Part shown: positions 1 through 13,867 of the stretch, piece after piece
Layout: each line of letters opens with the position of its first letter
Position numbering within the stretch: position 1 is the first letter of the stretch
Assembly: GCA_040954595.2 (NCBI GenBank)
Contig: CM082576.2
Coordinates: 5,456,001-5,520,000 of the forward strand
Direction of reading: 5' to 3'
Origin: Balanoglossus misakiensis
Lineage: Eukaryota > Hemichordata
DNA: 64,000 nucleotides
Notes under the pieces: generated by a model
Told to the model about the DNA's origin: nothing
Databases searched by the model: none
Seen by the model: the letters and a program-made list of their open reading frames with translations, nothing else
Position numbers and translations under genes: made by a program

Positions 1-57
1 TAAATTTTCGCCTTCGTGTACTGTGGAGAATTGGTAGTAGATTCGTGCAATTGTGAG

Positions 58-112
58 ATGGAGTCGCTAGTTCCTATCGATTTCAGCGAACGCGGCGCAC
101 TTTGTGTCCAGA
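58..112 (+). CDS. possible first coding exon of an unrecognised gene
   Basis: An ATG at 58 opens 18 codons (MESLVPIDFSERGALCVQ) that run into a strong donor, AGAGTAAGTG, with GT at 113. The exon would end in phase 1. No continuation with a family match was found on the plus strand. If it were instead the 5' leader exon of the LRR gene (acceptor at 15282), the joined frame would close at once with a TGA, giving a short upstream ORF. The support is only an ATG, a clean donor and CpG-rich context, so this could be chance. Confidence 0.2.
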
Positions 113-3100
113 GTAAGTGTAATTAAAGGGCCTTGCCTGTTATCACCCAGAAGGGTGCACTTTACATAATGAGTAAGGTGAAATCGACAACGTTTACCCT
201 GAATCAAGTCGATCCTTTGTGCATTGTATGGGCCCAGTTTGTCCCTGAATTTAAACGAATTTCATTTTTTTTCACCCGGGCGTCCCAGCGGACGCTTTTA
301 GTGCTCGTTAGTTGCTACCTGGCATATGTTGAATATAGGCAACCGCCAACGAGGCTCCAGCGTGGACCTTCGGAACGGCATCTTTCTCCGGGCTATATGT
401 ATAGCATTTTGCAACAATTAGCGTTTCGTAGGGTCCCTTGTGAGGCGAACGGCGGCGTCCATTGTAACAGGCGCTTGTACAGTGGGTGAATGTAATAGGT
501 AACCCGAGCAGATATTTTGATGGATTCGGGCGGATCTGATTTGCTTGTTAAAATGCTTGTCATTGAACGCTTTAAGATCTAATCACTGAGTAATGCCAAC
601 AGTTGAACGCGGCGGTCACCCAAAGGTCTCATTCACCGTCTGAACGAGGAAAGGTGATCATATACTGGAACAAAACTTGCGTGTAGGGCTACTACCTGAT
701 AACGTTGCAAGATCACGTGACAGCGCAAAACATCGTTCACTTTCTACAATCAGCACTGCGCTTAAATTTGATCAAGCTTCATGTTTTTATCCAATGAACT
801 CCACGTACAACACGCTCCGTTTTCTCTCCATATACATTCTCGACGTTTGACACATTTCGCCAACCTGGTTGTATTGCGAGCGGCTGTAATTTGGTATTCT
901 TGACAGAAAGTATACACTCAATTTGTATTCCAACAATTAAAATAAAACGACCTTGGCCAATAACAAACGAACACAACTTCTCTCATGTTTTAGAAAAGAA
1001 GCAAAAGCAAGTGCGCGTCCTTGGTGATCTTGTCAGAGCTGGTCACTTTTTTCCCCAGCTATTCAAACAGTTGGGTCGGCTCACTGAAAGCTGCGTGTAC
1101 TCGGCCATGACGGCTGTTGCTTTTTGCTTGGATACTGCTATCAAAACACGGGAATAGCGGAGTGAGTTTTCTATCGCCAGTCTCTAGAAGTGTCAAAAGT
1201 AGTTTATTTGCCAGCCGCACAGCGGAGTATAGGCCAACCGCTAATCCAATGAAAATCTCCGTGAAAAAGACCGCGCGAACAATCTGTCTTAATCTTCTTA
1301 CCGTCTATCTGGGCGATGCTTCACTACTGTTCACCCAGTGTGAATATAACGTTATTTCCAAAGGTCTCCATTTCATCTGCTCATTGACACATGTGCGTTG
1401 CGCTCAGTTACAAAAAAAGGCCGCACGGCCGAAACACAAGTCCCGGCTAAGCCGAAACGTCTGAGAGCTCTCAAACGCCGGCGTTTGTCGGAAGCCGTTT
1501 GTTTCCGATCGCCAGAAATTTAATTAGTCCACTAAATTATTCCAGAACCGATTTTCTCGCCGTTAAAAAAGTAGGCGAATCATGCGAACGGTGTTTACGT
1601 GGAAGAAAGGACACGCTAGGATACTGCTGTTAGAACGCGGTATGCCTTTGGAATGGTATCAGGTTCTTCATACCAGAGCCGGGCAGTGTTTTGCTTATCC
1701 CGTGTAAGGTGTATATGGTTCTTCAACTACCATGGTTGAGCGCACTGTGTACATTTTGCCGTGGCAAAGACGGCATCGTCGAAGTGACCATGTATATATA
1801 TACACACGGGGAGAGTTCTCTCTTAAATACGGACAGTGGTATATATACGATGGGAACGAGATGCTTTCAGGTGAAGACCGTGTTTGTGGATTCTAAGCAC
1901 GGTCCCACTTTCTCCTTCCCGGGGCGCGATCGATCGTACTCACCTTTGTAGCGTGTGTAGTACCGAATATCCTTAAACAACTGGACCCCCTTCGCACTTG
2001 GTGGTCAGGAAACGTGTAAGCTTACGCCCGCCAGACAGCGACCCTAAAATCCAACACGTGTACTGCGATACGACACTCTTCAAATGTGATGCGAAAATCT
2101 ATTGGAGTGTGTTTACGTCGTCACATGATTATTTACATGTTTACCGGCAACTTTGTTTAATGTATACCGTATGGGGTTCCCAACTATAGATGGCCGGATA
2201 GTTGTATATCTGCAAGCTAAACGCCCAGCGGCCAACCAGAGATATTCGTAGCAACACGCCCCGTTGGCTTTTGTTATGCGCACACCTCAATGAATGAACT
2301 GCCCGCAGAAGTTCTCACTCTAGTATCCACTTGTTTGGGCTGCTTTCACGAGATGTTTTCGCTCTTTTCAAGGGAAACTTCTTCATGCGGTTAATTTCCA
2401 TTTCTTTATTTTCTGAAAGCAAGTCCGTTTTGCATTCAACTTTTAAATAGATTCAACATAGTGTCAATGGTGCTAACTGACAAACCAGCCGACAAGGGCT
2501 GAGTGAAAATCTCCTTCAAAAAACGCGACAGACGACTCGCCGAAAGAAATCGCGCTCATGCACCTACAGGGCTGATATCGAATATCAAAATGGCCAAATC
2601 TCTATAGCAAAGCAGAGCCAGGCATATTGCCGACGCGTGTGCTTCGAAGTAACAACGTCGGTCGTTCTTACTTCCTAGGCGTTGATTTTATTTAACATCG
2701 GCGATTTACATTACGTTGAGGGTAAATAAAGTTCTTTCTTCGGTACACGCTCTTTGCGACTAAATCCCATTCATTAACGTCGGCTTTCTAAGTCCCTTGT
2801 AATGTGATTAAACCATTGAAAAGCTGCGCCGACATACACACATGTCAATTTCGCCGGGTAACGCATAAGCGCCGAAACGCTTGGAGAACGCCCCGCGATA
2901 CCCTGTCACCAGGGGTTCCACAAACGACACACTCTTGGGATCAAAATACAGTCCACACTCCAAACTCCCCCACGTTACCTTGGCCACCCCTAACACCACC
3001 ATAATGGATTTTCAATAAACACGCCGTTTCAACTCACAATCAGCCTACAGTTCGATTTCAGGGGGGAAAGTCCAATATACCTTTAGTCACTTCTGAGATT

Positions 3101-4402
3101 TTAAGTCGGTGTTTCTTAATCACTGATCAGCGATCACCTATTTTGATTCCAAAGTTGTCTGTGGTTCTGAACAATCGCGGTCTTCCAGATCACCACTAAT
3201 TATTCGAAATACCCTCAGGTCTCAGATGGCATATTTCGTAACATTATGAAAGAGCTCATTTGCTGGCCACAGATTCTGTCGATTCTTTTTTTTCTCTCTC
3301 CAGCCATCATAATGTTATTCATCTGTCTTGCTTTTATAACGTTCTTGTATACACCAGCTTAAAATGCTGACGATGTCTCCGATAGACAAAGCTTATGCGG
3401 TCCCAGCCTCCGCATACACACACAAGGATCTAACTGAAATACTGTAACCGTGACTCTATACCTATATACAAAATACTTTGTGCGGCACAGATTCTTGGGT
3501 TAAAGTTACCTGTCGCCGTGCCGTGTGACACGGAGCATGGCTTCCGCGAGGTAACTCATGCGAGTATTAACGCGCCATCGTGTCAGAAACCTGCGCACGT
3601 ATTAATCAAAAGGGACAATGTCAAGACACACAGCACTGCCTCGCCAGTCTCCGAAAGGAATTTCAATTTCCGTTTATCGAACGTTCACTGATCGATATTT
3701 TCAGACTCTTATAACTGTATTATTTATGCATAAGTTGAAACGGCCACGGTCCTCCAATACCTATGCAAGTTATCTGCTATATCATGTTTTGTCCCGTCTT
3801 GACATTACATAATATTGAAAGCATTAGTCGGAAGCTCTGTCATGTCGACAACTGCAGCTGTGCCTCAAAGACGTCCCGACCTTCAAACAACGCCTCGTCC
3901 AACTATGGAGTCTAACGGTTCAACTGTACATAAAGTTTTCACATTTGGAACTTCTCTATATACATCACTCCGATCTCTGTGTTCGCAACTCCGAGGAATT
4001 CTTACACAAATCGTATTACACACTGACGGATCAGAACGAATTGCTTAGAACTATGCAATACCTCCCCGAGGTGTTAAATGCCTGACGACACAAACACGTG
4101 TAGTAATTGCATTGTCCCGATTTGAATGAATTTAATTTGTTATCATCGAATTGACATTAATCTGTACACGGCGTTTGAACATCTGCCGATTACAGGGGTT
4201 GTTTACTCAGCTTTCAAACCGCGATAAAACCGAACATTGACGAGAATATAAACAACAAGACAACAAGTCAAAACCCCTTGTTAATGCTGTTCAGTCGGTC
4301 GGACAGATAGATAGGGATGTAGGCAAGGAATGTACCAACCCAGACCACACTGTTCGCAATGCATGTTACAGTTATCTACCTTCCGAAGATTGACATGACC
4401 TT

Positions 4403-4415
4403 GGTCACGGTGACC
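4403..4415. promoter_or_regulatory. palindromic GGTCAnnnTGACC nuclear-receptor-type site
   Basis: The sequence GGTCACGGTGACC is a perfect inverted repeat with a 3-base spacer, which is the consensus estrogen-response-element architecture. A further TGACC half site lies just upstream at 4396-4400. It sits in CpG-normal, gene-free DNA, so any target gene is unknown. One perfect match to ten fixed bases is expected by chance in only a minority of 64-kb windows, but function is inference. Confidence 0.25.
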
Positions 4416-7400
4416 GTGTCTTGGACCATATGTCAAGACATCTGTAGATCACACTTCCAGATTTCATACCGCGGTATAATCAGAGAGTGTCGTAATTGAC
4501 AAAACGTATGCATGTACACACTTCAAATAACCGCTGGCGTAGACTGTAGTTTACTCATAAAAGAGACGCGAAGACACTGGAACTAAATTGTCACTGGAAC
4601 GAGTGGTTTACATGGTTATGATAAAAATTTTCTGATTATTTTGCTGGACGAATAGGTTTACACTAATATATGTAGCCTGTCTCAACTTTTCCGCCAATCT
4701 CCTCGCCCTGACGAGAACAACTTCTCAGAAGTGTATCAACGTTGCAGCCTGAAACGAAATTTGACAAATGTAGATGAAACCACACACCTCTCGGTCAGCC
4801 TGGCTTGATGACACTGCCCCGGTCGGAGATCTCTTGGCCTACGCCGTTCGCTTTCTGTCCATCGCCACTTCCAGCGGACCATTCAAACTGTCGATTGATG
4901 TCGAAATATTCCAGTATTGCTCATAAACTGTCGTTAGTTTGGGAGGCGTGCTACACCATCGTTCGTCGTGGTTCAGATTGATGGGGCAGCACGGTCCGTT
5001 TGTCAACAAATTGTCACTTTGCGTGCGCGATGAGTTCTTCGACCTCGCCTATCACTTCGAGATTACCCTAATGACCGCACGGCATTGTTTTGGGGAGATA
5101 GGGTGTCCAAAAAACAAAATGCATGTACATAGTACACAAGTTCTACGGGACCTGTTGAAGAAGCGCCCAGATACGTAACCGCAGTATTGACTCGGCTGAT
5201 ACGAATCGGTGTAGCCAAATAGACCGATCTACTTTACGGCAGGAATTAATTTGAAGATGCTTGTTTAGCCGCGTTATATCACTCGAATATATGAAAACAC
5301 GTGGGGTTCGTATGCATATTGCACATGTGCCATCGTTAAGTTAGAGAGATGGTAAGAATACCGATGGATTCCCAGTCAATTTGCTATTATCGGCGTCCAA
5401 CGTGAGTTTAACGTATCGCCTCTGAGCAGACGGGACTGGCCGCCACCGTGTCTCCGTCACTGTCCTCTCGAAATTCCCCCGCCCGTTTAGTTCCTGAGTC
5501 GAGTGCACTGCACAGATAACGAAAGCATTTTCAGTGTCATTACCTCGAGAAGTCAATGTATTTGCCGTGTGATTTTGCTGACGCCACTGGCAGCGTTTAA
5601 GTGCTTGAAGGAGTTCTCAAAGCATGTCTACCGCTGTATAAAACATGATCAAATTGCAGTTTACCTTGGCGTTTGTCGTTGAATCGTCGGAGACACGGAA
5701 TACGGAAAGGAACTTGACATAGAAATTCAAATCACTTGTCTGTGTTGATGTCACGGTGATTTGTGCAGACTGCTTCAAACCAATGTTTCTAGTAACCGTG
5801 TTCAAACCGACTTTGCCAGTTGTACAGTGTCGTCTTTTACTGGCTTACGCGTGTGTTTTGATTGGTCTTAAAGTTTTCGGGCATGCGCAGAATGGCAACT
5901 TCATTAAAATTTAGTGCGTCGGTATGATTTTCAGTGGGTGGTTATTATGAATCTCGACCCAACGTATGAAAGACTAAGTCTACCACGCGAAGGCGAGTAT
6001 TTGAGATACAAGGCACGAAAAATTACAGGTCGTTTTCAGGACATGCCTGCAACAACTGAAGGTCTGATCAGGACTTTCAAGGCGATTTTAGGGCTGAATG
6101 TTGTGTCGGGGAACATACCACAGGGGAGATTTCTTTTGCCGTGTACTGATACTGTGGCTTGCTTGCACATATGCTTGCACGCTTGCGTGGTTTGACTGGG
6201 TGTCACCAGCGTTGAACCGGTATAACATATTCTGAAGTGTAGAAGTTGCGGGAAACTGGCCTTGTCTAATTGGGGGACACGCAGAGAAGTTGATTTGAAT
6301 GTGAAATTTCTTCAAGAGATCATTCATCGAATCGAATTATCTATGCAGTAGACCGACATTTGCCGAACACAAAACTAACACAAGAAAAACAAACTTGAAC
6401 ACTGACAGTTGTTGACACACTATCTTGAGAAGTACCTAAAGCCTGTTGTGTCTAGACGCTGTTCACGGTCGTTGGAGGGTTCACCAGTTCCAAGGCACGC
6501 CGCACTTGGCAGCTGAAGGATACGGTGTCGGCAAAAAATATTTCACAAAGGAACTAAGGTCCTCCCGCGTAAATTGGATGAAATGCGGCGCGGTATGTTC
6601 GATTCGAACGCCATAGTTTGAAACAGACGTCATCACCGTGATCTTGAATACAGCAAGACGCCTAACCCACACCGCCGAAAACAAATATGGCCAAACACGG
6701 CCCTGATTCAATGTCTGCAGAGTCGTTCGTAGTAGAGACTCCTTGTCTGTGTTTGTACACACACCACACGTTCGCGTGCATTTTTTCTTTGATTTTTCTT
6801 TGACCTTTCGAGCGGGATGAACCATAGGATCCTCCGCTGAGGTTCTATAGATGAACGCAACGAATCTAGCGTAGGCTGGCCGTTTGTGCACCAAAGTTAG
6901 TAATGTATCAAGGTACTTTTCCATACGAGACAGTGTAGTATAGGCCTATATGTGTCGTTCTGCTTCATGAAAAATACTAAATTTATGGTTCTACGAGTTT
7001 CATCCTCATTCTGACAAAATTACTTATACCTGTCTTGTGTTCTGACATTTCTGACAAGCTGTAGTCGATACTCTGAAAATACTGAAAAGTTAAAGCTACA
7101 TTTCCCTTCATTCGCAGAGCGAAGAAAGCATTCCGATTCTGCTACGTAAATCAATAGACGTCTGGTCGAACAGGTATGGAGAGAAAACAATGATTGATGG
7201 ATTCATCCATCAACAGTATCTTTCTTGAAAATCCAATCTCCGGCATTGAAAGTTGTGTTATTGAACTGAAATCCGTTTGTATTGGCAAAGTACTGATTGG
7301 GGCGTCTTTGAGGTGTCACCGGCTTATTTGATTTATCGCAGAAGAACTTCTCTGGGTTAATTCAAAACACCCACTTCACCGAGCATTTTGTATGTATCTT

Positions 7401-10400
7401 CCAGCGGATGTTTATTTCTCTCGCGCGTTCGCTCGCATCCTTCAACGAGGCGAACGCTGCTAATTCAAAACAAACATGTCGGTCTCATTGATTTTGCGCC
7501 AACGGCCCTCTAGCAACAGTAACACTGATAGTTAACAGAAGGCATGTGATTCGACAGAAATTGGGTGTCGACTCATGTTCGTTGACATAAAATGGACACA
7601 CTTAAACAACCACTGTCGCTGACAGTGATATTCCACAACCTAGGTATGTGGCACGAAATCTTTTAAAAGCTGAGGCCACTTTAAGACTAATCTAGTACAT
7701 GTACTACGCTTCTTGAGGTATTTTTTTTTACTTTTGCTGGCTCATTTGTGAGTGAGCAAATGCGAAAAACACGAAGTCTGGTACTATACAACTTTAAGAC
7801 AGATTGGAGGTTGCACCCAAGATATTATTAGATGTTATTTATACGCTCATATTTTTAGTATTTTGTATACAGAATGTTGACCACTCGATCCATGCCCCTC
7901 TCCCGTATAGACTGCCCTCAACGATAGACATCACGACTTCTTCTGCGCACGCTCCATGACAAACTTGATGACAAGCTGACACGGAACCCTTTCTACGCCT
8001 GAAGGCTTTATGCACCGATCGTAACGCTGACGGATATTTGTAGGTAAATCCGTATTTACGCTTTTCCCGCCACACCTTCTACGAAATTCGCCGTGGTACT
8101 TATTTTCCATTGAGAGGAACACCAAAGGGACCAGCAGTCCAATAATATTGACTTTTTGTTATTCCGCAGTGCAGACGATCTGTAGTCGCCAGACGCTCAG
8201 CCGCCAACAACATTGCTTGCCGTGACGACTGCGGTAAACTGAAACGGTGTTTGCTGCGATCCGAAATTGCAATGACACGAAAACACTGGAACAATTGACC
8301 GTCGTTCCTAGGTAGGTTGTGTGTCTTTCCGTTCATTGTTCGGTTGCTGAAAAGGCCAACTGAGGCTAAAGCGTTGTCTGCGATGCGATCGAAGTGAAGC
8401 CCCAGCTGGTCCATTCAATGTTATCACGCTGTTCACACAACAATAACAAACTCATCTCGGTGTAAATAGGTCATTACATAACTATGATGCTTGTAATCTT
8501 CCCAGAGCAAGATAAATTTCCCATTTATTTCAATCCCTTTGTGCGATTTCTGAGTTTTGTGTACTCTAAAGCGCGGATCGGCAGTGACACCGCGCAGGGA
8601 ACTTTGATTAGAATAGAATTTGATTTTCTCTGATTCTCCTGCTTTGTTAATTTCAATAAATCATAATATATTTTTGTATGTAACTTTGTAAGATGAAAGC
8701 CAGAACTGTATATACACAATACTGCCTGACCTACTCTCAAAGGTCACACGTACACAAATTTCGACACAATAAAAAATCGGTCAACCGAGTCTGTCATAAC
8801 AGACTACATGTATATGATTGGTTTATTTGAAGTTGCTTACCCAAGCTATCCCAGAAAAAAAATCCTGCTTGTATAAATTTGGTTCAAGATGTGACTGGGT
8901 GAATGTGCTAGTAGGCAGAATATTTTATGAATTTTAAGATTTTTTATAGCAGTAATTCATAAACAGTATAAAATTTGATGAATTATTATTCAAATCAATT
9001 TATTAGAGGAGGTGGAAGAGATGCCATATTTTCTGAAAGTGGAGATTGAAGTGATGGACAAAAGAGGGAAATTATGTTTTGTGTGAAAAAGTGATTGCTG
9101 GATTATAATTGGTTGAACTAATAATCATAGATAATAGTACTTGTCTTCATGGATAAATGAGGCTAAATTGACTTTTATTTTAACAAAGGAAAATTTCAGT
9201 TGATGGTATTTTCCTTTGACCTTTAGGAGACTTGTTCACACAACACTGTCGTTTTTCACAGGGTGTTGAAATAAGAATTTGCATGAGAGGATAGATTGAA
9301 GGTAAAACATGGGAAAATTCAGTGGCAGAAGCCATAGTCTTAACTACAAATATATACATTGAAACACCACATCTACTACTAATATGTTTGACCTTGATGA
9401 AATTACAGAATAAAATTGTATCGTGGAGGGTCTGGGTTTGTGATTTCATTTGACATGATGCGAGATTGTAGGGTCAGATGTTGTTTTACAATATGGCTAG
9501 GAACAGTCATTAGGCTGGATTTGTGTAATCAGTGATTACCAGTACACTTGAAACAAACACACACCTAAGTTCAGCAGGAAAATTATGTCACGCAGGTTTT
9601 TTTCGCAAAATTTTATGGGTGATTGAATAACCTGTTGACTGGTTTTCACCCAAGGCATTTCCCTAATTTGTTATTTTATTCAGATTCTAATACTGAGAAA
9701 AAAGCATATTACCTGACATTATGTAAAGGAAAACTTGCCTAACGGCACCTTACCCAAAATTCTGAGAATTCCAGAAAAATGGATCAGAATGAGATTTGAT
9801 CTAAGGTGAAAGTCAGGTTTGACATGAGCCAAGATACTACCTGTGTATGATGTATGGAAAGTTTGGTCTCAAGTATGGTGCTGAATAGAGCATGTAGAGT
9901 CAATGGATGCCCTTTGTTTTTGTACTACTTGTTGTCATAACATTGACCAATTACCTGCAACCAGCAGTGTGCTAAGCAAATTGACAAGTATTTTAAGTGA
10001 TTAAATTATTTCAGGAGTAATTTCAGCATGAATGTCAAGAAGGGAATTGTGGTAAGTTTAGTATTATAAAAAAAAAGGGGTGTATAGCTTTAACAATTGA
10101 GCGGAAGCTGTCCAAGACATTGCTGGATGCAAAGAAGACTGCAGACTTTGAACAGGCATATATCACACAGTCAATTAACCACGTCTTCAAGGCCTTACAC
10201 GCAAATGGAGAAAATTGAAAGGCGGGCGTCAGCAGAAGATTGTAGTACGGTAACTAGGTAGACAAAGAAATTCCCCTGATATCACACAGCAAGGCGAGAA
10301 ATTCCCCTGATAGCCCTTACAGAGTCCTCGGTTAGGTTTTTAAAGAAAAATGTTCAGGCGAAACACTAACCTGCAAGAGGAAGCCAGTAATTGCCATGTT

Positions 10401-10535
10401 CCAGAAGTCCTCGTTTAGCAGTGATATTGATCCCACATGAAAACACACAGTGCTCTAATCAGTCTAATGGGCTGACTGGCATTAGAGTTTTCCTGGTGTA
10501 TAATTGCTGTATGCTCTTACAAACTTCATTGTCAT

Positions 10536-10720
10536 GTGAATAAACCTAATTGTGCAGCCATTGGCTGTCATTCTTATAGTTTTTTTCCAGGATCTATTTT
10601 TTTTTTCCTCTTTTGCGTCATACTAAGTGGTTGTTTATGTTCCGCTATAAAGACTTCTGTTAGATGCCCAGAAGGCATGCATACTTTATTGGCGTTCGTC
10701 GTGCAGCGAAAGAAAATATG
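10536..10720 (+). pseudogene. possible decayed THAP-type zinc-finger remnant
   Basis: The translated start reads NKPNCAAIGCHS, which resembles the first zinc-ligand block (C-x2-4-C) of THAP DNA-binding domains. After a T-rich interruption the same frame continues with GMHTLLAFVVQRKKI and then a stop. That is loosely like the later aromatic/proline block (HTF-FP..R..KW) of the fold, but the expected Pro, Trp and downstream Cys-His ligands are missing. If real, it is a broken fragment of a THAP gene or a P-element/Kolobok-type transposase. The match is short and could be coincidental. Confidence 0.2.
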
Positions 10721-13700
10721 AGAGAAATCTACAATACCGAAACATTTGTGTCAGCTATACTGTTTTGTTGTTTTCAAACTTATCAATAAAATGAATTCAT
10801 ATTGAAATGGTAATTAATGTCTGTGGAAGCGTGGTGCTTTTTTTTACGTTGGGTTGTCTTTGTCTGCGATGGCTTTTAGGTATACAAGTAGGGGAGAGAC
10901 TTATGTAAACTTTTTCATGGCGACTTTTGTATGGCTGTGCAAATATCATCAGGCATCGATTAGAATGAAAACGAGCAAAATATTTTCAAGGTTAAAAGGT
11001 ACGCTGGTTGTTAACCCCCACTTCAGAGACAGGTAACTATGGTGTGGGAGACTTTGTTGTGCGTGGTGATGTTGTACATTGATCCAAAATGCTTTTCTGC
11101 CCAGTGATGAGAAAATCCAAAGTAAACAGTGTCATAATTTCACAAAAATTATGATGTAAATGTTTTCCTTTTATCCACTAATGGCAGACTCCTCATGAAA
11201 CAAAAGCATAGCAGATGCTGCTTGTATTTGGGGGAATACAAAGTGGCTAAGTCCATTTCCCTTTCGCTCAAACATGCCAATTTTCTACTTCAAACATTTA
11301 TCATGGACAGTGTATATATTACTACTAATGTCTTGTGCACATCAATTTGTTTTGCAATATGGCAACCATTTTGTCATGAATTTTTTTTTAGTATAACTGA
11401 ACACTGTCATACATACATACACATATCACTCGTGTTTCAGCCTGGCCATCAGGCAGCTATCAACTAACATACTATTTTGTGCACTTGACCTTACAGCAGA
11501 CTTTGGCCACATAAAACACCTATACACCCATTCACATTCAATCATGTAGGCCATGGTAACACCATTGTTAATCTCGCATTTCAACCATAGATTGACTGAA
11601 CAGCCTGTATTAGTGCTAAACCAGCTTACATTTGTAATTGTTCCAATCTCCTGGCCTGGACCAGCATACATACTAGGTCATGATGATGTACCTGGTCTTG
11701 TAAGGAAAGATTGGATGAAGAATTTAGCATTAATTAGATGTTCCTAAAGGAGACAGCTATTCCACTCCCTGTAAGCTAAAAATAAATGCTCAATGTTTAT
11801 ATTTCCCTGTATATTGGCCATTGCCTTTGTTGAATTTAAGTCAAGAATGAAATTCAGTTTTTAAAAATAAAAATACTAACTGTACTCGTACAGCCTGTGT
11901 TGATTGTAAATACTGGGCACTCACTCATGCGATATAGCAAGTCCAACTCTGGTTAATAAACAGAATTCTGAAACCAAAACAGCGACAAGTTACGGCTAAT
12001 GGAACTTTACTTGTGACCCCAAATAAGGTCATTGGTTGCAACTGCTTGGCAGAAGTGGAGCACATGCTGAGCTTTATATGCCTTGCAAATAGTTTTTGCA
12101 CTCCGAATGCTTCAAGGTCGTATCTTTCTCTCAAAAAATGTGACCAGTTGAACATTCCATTACGAGTTGTAGTGCCAGTCATTCAGGTGTTCCACTGGTA
12201 TTTGCTGTAGAAGTGGTGGTCGGGGCTCTTAGCAAATTCTTGGCACGGTGATATAAAATTACAGTGACACATTTTTAAAGTAACAAGAGGTACTTAAAAT
12301 ACGCGAGATTGTAGAGGCTGTTCAGAAAACATTAATTTAGTTTAAATTAATCAAATTATTTCAAATAAACATGAAAAACTATTACTTTAAGGACATACCT
12401 TAAGAAATTGCTGATATTATTGTTTTATTGTCAAATGAGAAAGGGGATACATTAGTTTGCAGGACCCTTGTGCAAATTTTCTTCCTGTTATACTCCCCAG
12501 TGCATTCATATTACAAAATCAATGCTCATGCTGTAAAAACATTGATTACTTTAAATCTGTGTGAATGTAAGAGCCCTGCATTTCAAGAGCTCTCTCTACT
12601 TCTCAGCGAATTGGCTTATGCTCACATATATGTACTTTTTTCAGTGGGCTGTGTTATTGTTCATGCATTTTCCATTTTGGTTGACTCCAGCCAATGAGAT
12701 GCATTACATGCCATCAGGATTCTATAATCCTCACCCTCATACAGCATCAAATGCAGCTTTTATAGGCCATGTCTGAGTTTACAAACATGCAGATACCCTC
12801 AACAATCCATTCTCCTCATATCAATATTTTCCAGATCTGTGCATGAGATGAAGTGGGTATCCTCTACTCAAACAAATTTACTCTCATGTACTAAGGTTTT
12901 GATCATATCAGACAAATAACCTGAATTTCAAACCCACCGTTACACAAATAATTCACACTATGATCATCTGATAGAACAGGTAACTCAACATACTAGTGAT
13001 TGAACAGGGTTGATAAAAGATTACACTTTCAAACTCAGATACCAGATAGAGAGATATCGGAAATACCTTCTGTGGCAGATGTCTTCATGTGGCTGTATTT
13101 CCTGTGTTGCTCAAATCCTTTCTGTAAAGACAGTCCACAGCATGTGTGATTGTACACTCCACAGTTGAGGCAGTGAGAATGATCGGCACTATTTGAATAT
13201 TCAAACTTCAAAAGATGATCCGAAGGTGGTACTTATGCAGATTTGCACGCTCCTTTTAGGTCAAGTTTTCCAATGGACGGACAGCAGCGGACTGACACTC
13301 GAAGTTATCCCCACATGGTATTCAAGTTTCAGCTCTGTTGATGTTATTTAGCATGGGAAGGGAAATATTTGCAGTTGCAGTGTTTGCTTCTGTTTAGTAA
13401 ACTCCGCTGTGGGAGACAGTGCTTTGGCGATGTGTGTTTTGGTTTCAATTTGTTTTACTAGGGCCGCTGACTGTTTCTGGAGTTCATTCATGATAGCTGC
13501 TGTGAACAATGGATACTGGGAGGAAAAAGCAAGGAGCATTGATCTCTCTCGGATGTGTATTTGCTCGTCAATTTGTACACTGTCTCCAAAGTAATTTGTC
13601 TATGGTATTGCTACTTTAGTTTGAAATCAGCGCTATAGACAAGTCTGTTCATTGCATTTACGCTGAACATATAATCCAACGTAGCCTGTTTAGCTGGACG

Positions 13701-13867
13701 AGTTGTTATTCCCAAAGTTATGAAACTGGGTAGCTCCAGAATCTGTGCAATTCCCACACAATCTCAGTGCATCTCATGCCGAGATCGAAAAAAAAAATGT
13801 TTCTGGGTGGTCAGTGAACGTATATGCCCGTGGTGAGCTCCCTAGGTTAAGTTAATATTTGACAGTC

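Larger units (their letters stand above)
1..8700. other. CpG-normal region without a recognisable gene
   Basis: No protein family could be recognised in any frame. Open frames of 60-147 codons occur on both strands, but they lack splice logic, family motifs or neighbours. CpG is frequent (about 35 in the first 600 bases by eye), in sharp contrast to the DNA after 8.8 kb. This suits unmethylated intergenic or regulatory DNA in a genome with gene-body methylation. A possible first exon at 58-112 and a palindromic GGTCAnnnTGACC site at 4403-4415 are listed separately. A fast-evolving or non-coding gene cannot be excluded. Confidence 0.5.

Noticed and set aside
133-489. 118-codon plus-strand frame
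   Set aside because: No family features and composition like surrounding non-coding DNA; it overlaps no splice signals that connect to other exons.
5341-5805. Two neighbouring minus-strand frames with Thr/Ser-rich sequence, considered as an extracellular or discoidin-like domain
   Set aside because: No conserved Cys or domain motif could be matched and no splice sites join them convincingly.
6481-6924. 147-codon open frame on the minus strand
   Set aside because: No recognisable domain, no splice or promoter context; a frame of this length is expected occasionally by chance at this GC content.
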